Assembly (NCBI GenBank): GCA_016858145.1
Contig: JAEHOE010000031.1
Span: 496,001-560,000, forward strand
DNA from: Edaphochlamys debaryana
Lineage: Eukaryota > Chlorophyta > Chlorophyceae > Chlamydomonadales
Reading direction: 5' to 3'
Length of the DNA stretch: 64,000 nucleotides
Below are positions 47,459 through 58,153 of this stretch, piece by piece. The translations under genes were made by a program, and so were the position numbers. The notes under the pieces are model-generated. The model did not search any database, was not told the origin of the DNA, and saw only the letters and a list, made by a program, of their open reading frames with translations. Every line of letters begins with the position of its first letter. Position 1 is the first letter of the stretch.

Positions 47459-48006
47459 ATGACCGCCTCAACCGAGAGGTGGGTTGTGCATGGCGGGGTG
47501 CGGCAGTTTGAAGCGGGTCATTGCAGCAAGCCTGACGATCTGCCCGCCCTCCATGCGCTGCCGCCTGCAGGAAGCAAGCTGCCGCGTGTGGCCGCCGCTC
47601 TGCACGGAGGGAGGACCGCAGACCGGAGGGAGCGCGGCCTCGCTGCCTGGCGCCCGCCGCCCCCCCTGGGACGAGTCCTGGGCCCCGCGGTCACCCTGGG
47701 ACGAGAAGAGTCGTCTCGGTCGGTCCCGTAGTGCGCGCCGAGGCCTCTTCCCACTTCGAGGTGAGTGCCTCGAGGGTGGGCCATCCGCACCTAGAGTACG
47801 TGTGCCAGCTGGCAAACACCTTCTGCTGGTGGTGCGTGCGTGCTCGGTGCCGGTTCCCGCCCACGTGTTCAGCAGCGTCGGAGGGTACTTCGATTGCTTC
47901 GATTGCCGTACGGCGTGCGTGCATGAAACATTGCTGTCCTTCCCGCGCGCAGACTGCTAAGACGCGGCGAGGTGTACACGGCCTAGAGAGCCTGGCATTC
48001 GGGTAA
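47459..48006 (+). CDS. Possible small gene (87 aa), or 5' UTR exons of the 48.2 kb gene
   Basis: Three exons keep frame: 47459-47478 (ATG, then TASTE), 47571-47760 and 47953-48006 (ending AFG before TAA). The splice sites look good (AG/gtgggt, ctgcag, GAG/gtgagt, gcgcag). The product would be basic and Pro/Arg-rich, with no domain I recognise. The last exon can alternatively splice at gtaag (48004) to an acceptor at 48130, in front of the ATG of the 48.2 kb gene. In that case these would be 5' UTR exons carrying an upstream frame. The evidence is splice-site geometry only. Confidence 0.28.
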
Positions 48007-48211
48007 GCCCGCCCTGGGAGCGGCGCAGAAGATGCCTTTCGGCCTCGGGCTCGGCTGTGCCCAGACCTGACCCATCCCGACTCAAGCCGCCATCACCGAC
48101 TGAACGCCTGTGCCTCTCCCAATCCTGCAGGCCCTTAATTCGCTCTATACGGCGACGTCTAGACTCTCGGCGACCCTCTTCCCGCCCATCTCGAGGCTGC
48201 CGCACGCAGCC

Positions 48212-51200
48212 ATGCGTCGCCGCCCCCGCGCGGCTCCTGCCGGCGGGCCCCGGCCCCCGCTGCCTCAGCGGTGCCTGGCGCTGGCCGCTGCGCTGCTGCT
48301 GGCGCTGTCAGCGCCCGAGGTCAGGGCCATGCAGGTGCGGTGCGGTACGAGGCGTGTTGGGCGGGGTCGCCTGCGGGAGGCGGAAGCGGGCGGGCGGGGT
48401 GAAGCGGGCGGGCAGAAGGCGTAGCGCGGTCCGGTGGTCTGGGACTGTGCGTGACGAGGGACCGCGGAAGGCGTAGGGGCGCCGGTGGGTCTCTGGTGGG
48501 CCCCATCGTGGTCCTCACCCCCGGCCCTCCATGCACGCTGCGTGCAGTGCCTGTCCTACAGCACGGACGCGGGGTTCCCCGGCGGCACGCCCGGCTCCGC
48601 GCTGTCGTCCCTCCTGGTGGACGACGAGGTGGGGGCGGGGGGTAAGGGCGGGAGGAGAGTGGGGGGTGGCGCGGGCAAGGGTGGGAGACGGGTCCTGTAA
48701 GGCGCTGCGAAGGGCCCCAGCAGTGTCCTGCCCGGTGGATGAGGGCAGAAGAGGCCACGCCCACCTCACCCAGTCTCACCCCCGCCGCCACCCCACCCCT
48801 CCCCACCCCCCACCACCCCCAGGTGGGCCCCCCCGTGGGTACGGTGCTGGTGCGCAACCTGAGCCTGACGCACCCCGACATGGGGGAGCTGCTGGTGAGG
48901 GGGGAAGCGGGAGGGGGGTCAGGAGGGGAGGGAGAGGGGTAGGCGAAAGGGGCTGATGCGGGTGTCCTGAAGTGTTAAAGCGGCGGGGCGTTGACTCCTG
49001 CTACCCGGTGTGGCGCATCCTCCCTTTGCCCACAACACCCGTTTGACTTGCCGGGTTTGCCCCGCCCCACCCTGCCCTTATCAGGTGGCTCTCTACTACC
49101 TGCCCTACAATGACGCCCCCGCGGACACGCCCTTCACCGCGGCGGAGCTGGCGGCGGCATCGCCCGTGCGGGCCGTGCTCAAGGTGGGGGCAGCGGCGGA
49201 GCACTAGGAGTGGGGGCCCCAGGGCCAGCATCAGCGCTCCTCCTAGCCTGCTGGGGACGCCCGCCTTGGCCACCGTACTCCCCCGCCCGCTTCCCCTCTG
49301 CGCCCCAGAACCTGGGCCAGGCAGCCAACGCCAAGGGCGCCGCCTCCCTCAACTTTGACGACGCAGCCCCCGCCGCCGTCCCCGTGGCCGTGCCCGAGAG
49401 CGCCGTGACCAACCTGACCGGCACCTTCCAGTGAGCGGGGCCTGGCCTTGTGCGGCTTGAGGATCGGGAGATAACGCCTTGGGGATCCGGGACTTGTGGT
49501 GTAACGTACCGTAACAATAGCCCGCGTACCCTCCTAACCTCTGCCCCCGCCCGCCCTCCGCCAGGCCCACCACCCCGCTGTCGGGGTTCGCCGCCGCCAA
49601 CGTCACCTCCAAGGGCCGCTGGGTGCTGCGCGTCGCCGACCTGGGCGAGGGCTGGCAGGAGTGAGTGCCAGCCCATCCGTGCCCCACGCCCCGTGCCCAT
49701 CCGTTCCCCACGATTGCCCGCTCGCTCCGCTGCCACCCCTCTCTCGTTCCCCCGCTAGCTTCAACACGCGCCCCAGCCACCCCCGACCACCTGTGCGCCC
49801 AGCTGCTGCTGCTGAAGGCCCGGGCCCTGACCTCCCACGCTTCCTCACCCTCCCGCACGAAACCCCGCCCCCGCCCCACCCCGCCCCCAGGCGCACCCTG
49901 GATATTGGCGCCTGGACGCTGGTGCTGTGCCCCCCAGACAACACCTCCCTGCCCGCGCAGACCAGCGTCGACATGGTGCGCGGGGGCGCAGTCACGCGGG
50001 GCCCAAGCACTCATCAGTCGCCTTGGCCTGAGGACTCCTCCATGCTATTGCCTCCTCGTGTACCGCACCTGCACCCTGCCCAAGCGCGTCCCGTACGTCC
50101 ATACTCCGTGCCCAAACCTCGCCCCATACCGGTACCTGCACCCCACCCCCGCAGGCCCAGCAGGCCCTGTCCGGGGGCCTGCTGCAGCGGCCCCAGCGGG
50201 GGGCGCTGCTGGGCCCCGCCTCCGCCACCCGCCTGGCAGCGGCCGCGGGCAGCCGCCTGGCGCCCGCGGCGCCCGCCCTCGTCACCGTGTCCACCACCAC
50301 CAACTACAAGAGTGAGGGGGGGCCAAGGGCTGGAGGGGGCTGTACGGTAGAGGGAGGGAGGGGCCAGCATCGTCTCTCTCGCCCATGTGACTCCGGACCG
50401 GAGTGGGTCAGTGCGGCCCTCGCTGGGGCCTTGTGGTTCCGAAGCTGGGTGGCCGAGAGCGGAGGCCTCTCTCACTCTCTGTGCCGACCCCCGCCCTGCC
50501 CGTGTTCCCCCGCAGCCTCCTCGCAGCTCCAGGACCAGGGACTGGACAGTGAGGCAGGGGGGAAGGGAAGGGACGGGGGCTGGGAGGGTGTGGGTGCGCG
50601 GCCGGCCACGATGCAGGAGGACGGACGCACACGTAGCTGCTGCAGCCTAGGCTAAACACCCCTCAACCCTGAGGCCTGCAACCCCCAAAACCTTCCTTCC
50701 GTCCCCCCCTCTTTCCCAAACCCCGCCCCCGCCCCGCCTCCCCCCGCAGCCGCCATCCGCACCATCGACAATGTGCAGACCCTGTTCGGACTGCCCTACT
50801 CCTGGCCGCCCCTCATCACCCGCTGGCTGCCCTGGGTCGAGCTGCTCATCGGTGGGTGGCGGCGCCCACAACGTGCCCGCATCCACCCATCGCCCATGCA
50901 CCTTGCAGTCCGCTTGCACCCCCCTGAGCCTCCACTGCCCCGCGCATCTTGCTGGCTTTCCCTTGCCCTCAACACGGCCACCACCCCTCCCTTTCGATAC
51001 ACCAACACCAACACCAACACCGACACTACCACCCTTCCCCTCACCCCCCAGGCGGCACCGAGTTCATCTTCCAGAACTTCGTGTGGCCGGGCAAGATCGT
51101 GGTGTACGCGCTGCAAATCGAGGTAGGAGAGGGGGTTCGGGGGGCGAGGCACGGGGGGGGCGGGGGCGTGCGGTGCAGACGAGGGTGCTGCTGGTGTTGA

Positions 51201-54200
51201 AGAGGATGAGGAGATGGAGCCCTCTCAGTATGCCCTCTTCTTGTCCACTGCTTCTCTGTCTGAGCATGCCTTCCCCTTGCCCCGTCCCCCTGCCCCCGCC
51301 TCGCAGCTCGCCGTCCGCACGCGTGAGGCCATGGCCGCCGCCCCACCCCCCGTCGCCCCCATCGGCGGAGGCACCAACTCGGGGGCGGGCGGCGTAGGCG
51401 CAGGCGGCCCCGCACCCGGCACCGGCACTGGCGGCACCGGCGGTGGCACCGGCGGCACCGGCGCTGGCGGGTCGACCGGCGGATCTGGATCTGGCGGGTC
51501 TGGATCTGGATCTGGGTCTGGTTCCGGATCTAACAACGGCAACGACGAGTCCTGCTCGAACGATGAGTCCAAGTACGACACGGACAACCCCAAGGGCATC
51601 GTCGGTGGGGCAGGGGGGGCTTGGGGGGAAAGGGGGAGGGGGCGGGAAGGGAAGGCCATTCCATCCAAGCAGGCCGTGGTCTTCTGGACCATATCTCGAT
51701 TGACGGGGATGAGGCATTCATGCGTGCGCCTGGCGACCCGTGCTTGCTGCGTCTTGCCCTCCCTTGCTCCCGCCCTCCCCAGTGGGACCCAAGGGGCCGG
51801 TGGTGGTGGACAAGCAGGCAAGCGGGGGAGGGGGGCCAGAGGGAACGGGATCGACACTGAGGAGAGCTCGGCAGGGGCGAGGGGGGGGGCATGGAGGCTG
51901 TGGCTCGCATCAAGCCTTTTGCTCTTGCCCCTTGCGCCCCCTCAAGAGACCTCCATGCCTCCTCACCTGCCCTCCGCATCCCCTCTCGCTCCCTTGCAGC
52001 AACTCCTGGACGACCTCTGCCGCATGACTGTGCCAGTGAGCGCTGGGGCGCAGGGGGGGAGGGCGGCTGAGTCGATACCTGGGGCGATACCCGTCCAGCG
52101 CAGGGCAGGGGACGAACGTACAGCCGCGGGGACTCCATCCCAAGCCGCCCCTCCCCACGCCCCGCCCCCACCCACAGGGCTCCGCCTGGCTCTTCTCCCG
52201 CACCCCCGACGGCGGCGACTCCGGATCCAACTCCGGGTCCGACTCGGGCGGCTCGGGATCCGGGTCCGGCGGCAAAAGTGTCACCCCCCGCGACTCATCC
52301 TCCTCCCTGTCCGACCGCGAGGGCCCCAGCGGCGCCTTCTCCCCCCTGCCCTTCCCCCCCGTGGAGGCCGTGCGCCCCCGCTCCTGGGCGCCCACGCCCC
52401 TGCGCCCCCTGGCCTTCAGCCCCGCCACCGGCACCGTGGGGGACCTGTCCTCGGTCCGCGGGGCGGCAGCGGAGGTGTACCAGCGGGCACAGGTGGGCGG
52501 GCACGGGGCTCTAGCCCTGAAATCCCAGGCCTTGCTGGCTTAGCGCGCATTGTCACAGTCCGCCCCTGGTAGCCGCTAAGCCCCGCTCAACCTCAAGCCA
52601 TACGTTTGCCGGCTGTCGGCTTGCAGAGGGCCTCCAAACTACCCGAGCTTCCGTCATGATGCCCCCCTCCCTCCCTGGTCCCCCCAGGATGTCCTGGGCG
52701 GCTTCGTGCCGGTGGTGGGTGAGCCCTTCTACCCCGGGGGGGTGGACCCCGCCTTCCTGGAGACCACCCTCACCCAGGTCGCCGACGTGAGGGGGGCGGG
52801 GGCGGGACTGGGAGGATGCTGGCAGTGGGCGGGGTTCAGACTCTGCCTCTGCAACGGCAAGTACTCCTGGGAGGGGCTGGGTTGGGGTGCGAAGGGCAGT
52901 GAGGGGCACGAGAGGTGCAACAAACGTGTGGGGATGGGGGTGGGGGTGGGCTCGCCCAGTATCGTCAGTTGGGTCCCTTCGCCGACGCCCCTCCTGTCCC
53001 ACACCCTTCTTCGGCCCCCCAGGCGGTCACGGGTCAGGCGGTCACCGATGCGATGGACAACGCCCTGCAGGTGTGGAGGCGGAAGGGGCGAGGGAGGGAG
53101 GGAGGCAGGGGGTAGCTTGCACCCCACCTGGGCTGACTGTCCCAACGATCCGCCCCTGCTGCTTTCTCCCTGCTTCGCTTGGAGGGATTGCGGCTTGTCA
53201 CACTGATTCCTCCTCTGTCCTCGATCCTCTATCCGTCTCCGCCACCACCATCACTCCTGCTGACCGGTACCCGCCATCACCCCACCCGCCTTCACGCTCC
53301 CCGGCTGCAGGGCCTGATCGAGCGCGCCGACGCCACCACCCGGGCCCTGGGCGCAGCGGCCTCGCTGCCCTCCCTGGAGCGGGTGGGGGGGCCCGAGGCC
53401 GCCACCACGGCCCGGGCCATGCAGGCGGGCGCGGAGACGTACGGCCTGGTGCTCAAGGTGAGTCATGCCCTGCCGTACACCCAGGCCACTCCGGAGCGCC
53501 TGCCGCTCCTCCCGTCCACTCCCCGATCTTTCCCCTGCCCCCCGGTCCCCACCCCCAGGCCGGTCAGGACACGCTCAAGCGCCAGAGCACCCCCGAGCTC
53601 ATGAACAAGACCCGCGCATTCCTGCAGAGCGGGGTGGGTGGGGGTGGGGGCCGCGGGGAAGGGGTGTGCTGGGCAGCGAGGAGACGTCCCTGCAGAGCGG
53701 GGCGGGCGAGGTCGGTATGCATGGGGGGTGCAGAGATGCAGCGGTTGCTGCGGAGCGGAGGCATCCACGCGCACTGCAGCGACTGCAGCAAGGGGCTGGC
53801 AGCGGGTAGTTGCGAAGTCCTGGCGTTGAGGGTGGGGTCGATGTAAGCATGCGCAACCCGCCCTTGCCGCCCCCGCACGGCTGCAGGGCCTTACGGCTGC
53901 GGAGCGCGCCTACGGTGGGCCATGGGCCATGGGGTGTGGGTCGTGTCTGCAGGGAGCACATAATAGTGGGTGCGGCACGCATGCTCGTGATCTCTCTTGC
54001 CCTTCCCGCAACCCCCCTTCCCGCCCTCCTCTGCGCACGCCCCTCCTGCGCCCCCCCAACCCTTTCGCAACAGCCCAACGGTGAGAGCTCGAGGCGGGCC
54101 TGGCGGGGTTGCTGTGCCGCATTCGGGGCCCCGCGAGCATTACGGTGCAACCCCCTCCGCATCTTCACTTCCTCGTCCTCTCCCCTCTGGCCCCTCAGCC

Positions 54201-55740
54201 TACCCCTCACTTCACCCCTCTTCTCTCCTCCGCAGCTTCGTGTGGAGCCTCAACACCATCCGCCTCATCTTCCGCTTCGCCGCTGCCGACGGACCCGTCT
54301 TCACCTACCAGCAGGCGAGCGGGGGCGTCGGACGGAACGGGCTCGCAGGCGGCCGGGCCAAGCCAGCACTCAGCAGCGCACGCACAGCGGCCGGGCAGAG
54401 CACGCACAAGCAGGACTCAGCCCTCGCCGCTGCTTCCTCAGCCCCTTGCCTCGAGCCTCCCTGCGTGTGCTGAAGTCCTTGCCCCTTTCCCCGTGTTCCC
54501 CTCCTCGTCCCCCTCCTTTGCCCCCCTCCTTTGCCCCCCCCTTCCGCCGCCCCCCAGTTCCTGTACCAGCGCTCCGATGTGCTCCAGATCCGCACCCTCT
54601 CCCAGCAGCTGGCGGTGAGCGGCCCATAGGAAGTGGGACGCCCCTGTGCCAACCCGGGAGATCGCGTCGTCGTCGAGGGCAGGAAGCAAGGTGCTCCACG
54701 AGCCCTGCTCTCCACTGCCCTCCTCCTCCCATGCGCATCTTCCCCACGCACATCTTCCCTTCCTTCCCTTCCCTACCCTTCCCCTTCCGCTTCCCTCCCC
54801 CCTTCATCCCCTTCAGGCCCTGGACTCCGCCGGGAACGGCACCCAGTCCAAGACCAGCCAGTCGCTCAAGGACAAGGCCAAGGACGACGCCAAGGACATC
54901 CAGAAGAAGCCCAACAGGGCGGCCAGCGGCGGCGGGGGCGGAGGCCGCAACACGCTCACGCCCCTCACCGGCCGCCGCCGGTCGCTGCTGCGCGAGGGCG
55001 GGGCGGAGGGCGGGGACCTGGCGCGGCTGAGCGAGGCGGAGCTGGCGCGGCGGCAGGCGGAGGACGTGGAGGGCGTGGAGGAGGACGATGGGGAGGACGA
55101 GGACGAGGATCTGCCCGACGTGACCCCCCGACTCGACACCGGCGAGACTACGGGTGAGGGTTGGGGGCGTGGGAGTCATCTCCTGCTCCTGATTGGGTCC
55201 GGCTCGTACTCGTGAAGACCGCACGTAGGCCTCCGGCATGGCTCCTCTCATTGTGTGCTCCTCATCCCCATGCGCCCCGACGCTTGCCCGCCGGCTCCCT
55301 TTGCCTGCCTCCCCGTCCCCATGTCCGTCCCCACCTCCGGACCCTGCCCCCTGTCCCCCTCCCCCCCTCCCCCAGACGAGTGGTTCGACCGCATGGTGGC
55401 GGAGGCGGAGGAGTCGGCGGCCCGGGTGCTGGCCCGCGTGCCCTCGCAGGCAGCCGGTGGGTCGGGCTGTGTGGGCGGGGGAGGGCTGGTCTGGGGCAGT
55501 GGCGCGCAGCCGGTTCGTGGGGGTGCTTGGGGGGGGGGGCAGTGCGGGACTGGGGTAGAGGGCTGAGATGCCCAGGAGGGCTGCAGGGGTGGGCAAAGCC
55601 GTTGGGGGTCGGGCGCGGGCGCCTCAGGACGATACATGTGATGCGGGGTCGCAAGGGGGGGCTAACAGAGACCATGCCACACAGCCACACAGCTGACGCC
55701 CTTTCCGCCCATCGCCGCTGCAGACCGCATCGGGGGCTAA
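48212..55740 (+). CDS. Large predicted secreted protein, orphan family, paralog 2 (899 aa)
   Basis: Twenty-six exons: 48212-48334, 48548-48628, 48823-48894, 49085-49183, 49309-49430, 49565-49660, 49891-49975, 50155-50311, 50516-50548, 50750-50851, 51052-51122, 51307-51604, 51783-51817, 52000-52035, 52178-52492, 52688-52786, 53023-53070, 53311-53457, 53559-53633, 53887-53914, 54074-54080, 54236-54314, 54558-54614, 54817-55153, 55376-55456 and 55724-55740. The signal peptide core is LALAAALLLALSAP. It is collinear with the 39.7 kb paralog: TSKGRWVLRVADLG, WTLVLCPP, LPWVELL, VWPGKIVVYALQIE, a longer Gly/Ser/Thr linker, IRLIFRFAA, a Lys/Asp stretch, GRRRSLL, and an acidic block before DEWFDRM. 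Exons of 96, 85, 33, 102, 71 and 48 nt are identical in length between the two. Two introns use GC donors (51818 and 54315), and one exon is only 7 nt. The function is unknown. Confidence 0.85.
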
Positions 55741-56521
55741 GCCTGACGCTCCGACCAGGCCGGAGGCAAGCTGGCGCCAGCTCCTGTCTGGCAGGCCAAG
55801 TCCTGGAGCACGCATGGGGCTAAGGAGGAGGATGTGGAGGGTGGACGGGCGGAGCTTGGAGGGCTCCGTTTGGATGCTGCGGCGGGCGCAGGGCGGCAAG
55901 CATTAGGAATGTTGGGGCACGCACCAAGCACGGGTGGGCTCGGCTTTGCGGGGGCGGCGCTTGCCCCCGCTGGCTCGCTGAGCAGGGGCGGTATGGTCGA
56001 GTACTGGGGTGGCTAGCGCTCGGACGCGAACCTGGATGGGGGCCTGTGGAAGGGTCAAGCAAGGGTTGCCTCTCGCTTCCAAATCCGCCGGGTTGTGATC
56101 CTGGGTCAGGATGGTCAGGGTGGGGTAATCCGTGTCTCGACAATGTTGGGAGTGCCGTGGGTTCTCTCGTGAGCCTTATTATGTGGCTGTGGCTGTGGTT
56201 GTGGTTGTGGCTATCCTCTAGGAAGTAGCGGGTGAGACCTGTGAGCCACCGTCGGCAGCGGTGATGGGGGATAGCTGTCTTCCCGCCCTCTCTGGCGGTA
56301 CAACCAAATAAAGCTCGGGTGTCCTAACGTACGGTTCTGGCCTTGGTGCGTGTGTGACGCATGTGGCGCCAGCCCGTTTGCTGTGAGCCCTGAAACTAGC
56401 GAAGGCACTGCGTGCTGTGCGTCAAGCAAGGGCTGGAGTGAGCCTTCACGGCTGGGATTAAGAGAGGCGGGCTTTGGCAAGGGGACGGCTGCCAAGCAGC
56501 GCAGCCCACGCATCTGCCTCC
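55741..56521. other. 3' UTR region of the 48.2 kb gene
   Basis: Convergent with the minus-strand gene at 56747. No TGTAA is seen on the plus strand here; there is an AATAAA at 56307-56312, unusual for this lineage. No gene is supported. Confidence 0.45.
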
Positions 56522-56526
56522 TTACA
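56522..56526 (-). terminator. TGTAA polyadenylation signal (minus strand) for the 56.7 kb gene
   Basis: TTACA on the plus strand, 221 nt after the minus-strand stop. Confidence 0.5.
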
Positions 56527-56746
56527 CAATGTTATTAACTATGAACTGGGAAACCCAATTGTCAATGTCCAACCCCAACAGCGCCTCACAGTCGTCTTGC
56601 CAGGGACTTGCGTGCCCGGCTTGGTAGGCCTAACGCACCTTGCCATGAGGCCCAGCAACGGGCGGCCCACAACCCGGACATCAGGCAGAGCGCCCTGATA
56701 CCTGCTAGCCCCCATCGCCTCCACCTGAGCTTGCAAACCCTTGCGT

Positions 56747-57477
56747 TCACTTGCCATTGCCCTTGCTGCCGCCGTCCGCACCATTCTCACTGCCCTCGGT
56801 CCCGCCGCCGGTCCCGCTGCCGCCGCCGCCCCTGAAGGCATCTCCCACCGCCCGGGTCGCGTTCCCAAAGGCGCCCCCTACGGTCCTGCCCGCGCTGGCC
56901 ACCGGCTGCGTGACGGGCCTCAGCGCCACCCCCACGGAGCGGCTGGCGTTGCCCACAGCGCCCGTGACGCCCCGGTAGGCGGCGCCCACGGGGGCGGTCA
57001 CAGGGCGGAGGGCGTTGCCCGCGGTGCGCTCCAGAGAGCGGGTGAAGTTGCCGGCGGCACCGGAGACCGCTGCGCCCACCCCCGAGGCGCCGGAGCGGAG
57101 GGCCGCGCCCAGGCTCGGAGCCTCCTCCTCCTCGGCCTCTGCGGCGGCAGGTGCCGGCCCTGGCGCTGGAGGCTGTGCTGGGGTCGCCGGCGTGGCGGCG
57201 CCGACCGTGGTGGACTTGGCGGGCAGTGGCTGCTGCAGCAGGCGCCGGGAGGTGGTGGCAGCTGCGGGGAGGGGCAGTGAAGGGGGCTCAGCAGGTCGGA
57301 CTGGCGGCTGCGCGCTAGCAGGTCAGTCAGAGTCTCACGCGCCGCGTGCTCACAAGCTGCAGCGGCGCTGGCTACCGGCAGGGAGCAGGCGAGAGCGACG
57401 GCGACGGCCAGGAGCAGAGCCGAGGCGGCCAAGCGCAAGGGCCGGCGCGCGGCCGGTCGTTGCTGGGACCTAGCCAT
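56747..57477 (-). CDS. Secreted RRLLQ protein with GNATR-type repeats, short paralog (212 aa)
   Basis: Two exons, 57477-57354 and 57261-56747, joined in phase 1. The start MARSQQRPAARRP leads into a signal peptide ending VASA. The mature part opens with TTSRRLLQQPLPAK, then an Ala/Pro-rich linker and a Glu run (EAEEEE). It continues into Gly/Ala/Val-rich repeats with GNFTR, GNALRPVTAPVGAA, GNASRS and GNATRAVGDAF, about 22 residues per full repeat. NFT, NAS and NAT are N-glycosylation sequons. The C-terminus is Gly-rich and ends GNGK. Hydrophobic residues recur every three to four positions, so amphipathic helices are plausible. It is paralogous to the larger gene just upstream at 58.2 kb. The function is unknown. 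Confidence 0.86.
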
Positions 57478-58153
57478 GGCTTGATAACTGGCGAGCGCGC
57501 GGTATTGAGACGACTGGGTGGAAAAGTGCGGGCTGGGAGCTGGGAGAAATGCTGTGAAAGCCCCAGCGGGGAGCCTTCACTTCAGCGGGCGGGGGCTGAC
57601 GCTGATGCGGCGCCGGCAGGCCCCTGGGTCTCGGGGCCGGGTCCTTTCAGCGCTGGCAGGGGGGCCTGGGCCGCCTGGCGTATGGAAGCGCGGCAGCAAG
57701 TCAGCAAGCAGAGCGCAAGTTGGGGTCGGCTTGGGTCCTTACAACTTGGCCGGCAACCATGGCTCAAGGGAAGCTGTGTGGGTTGCCTCTCCCGCCCTGC
57801 CTGCCCGTAGTGCATCCTCAGCGGACATCAGAGCCCGTGAGATCCCCACAGCGCTCAGCACTCCGTCGCTCATGCATGTCAGGGTGAGGCCTCCTTGCTT
57901 CCTTGACCACTATGCGCTCTGCTGCCAACCCAACCAAGCTGTCCTGACACAGTCATTCAACGCAACTCCCTCACGACCGAGGGTAAACCATCATGCAGCC
58001 ATGAGCATGTACCCATTCACACAACCAAGGGTCAAACCACCATACCGTACGTGCATCGCACACCCAGCTTGAGCATACGGCAGTAGGAAATGTTCCGTAA
58101 GGGCTGCAGTACTATCCACCAGCCTCCTGCCACCTTCACGCACCCCTCGCTTG
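57478..58153. other. Spacer between the two GNATR-repeat genes
   Basis: It holds the 3' UTR of the 58.2 kb gene and the promoter of the 56.7 kb gene, which are in tandem on the minus strand. Nothing else is recognised. Confidence 0.5.
57739..57743 (-). terminator. TGTAA polyadenylation signal (minus strand) for the 58.2 kb gene
   Basis: TTACA on the plus strand, 410 nt after the minus-strand stop. Confidence 0.5.

Noticed and set aside
51783..52035. Read-through of the intron at 51818 instead of a GC donor
   Set aside because: The frame stays open but adds a Gly/Arg-rich stretch absent from the paralog and puts the next segment out of register; the GC-AG join restores collinearity.
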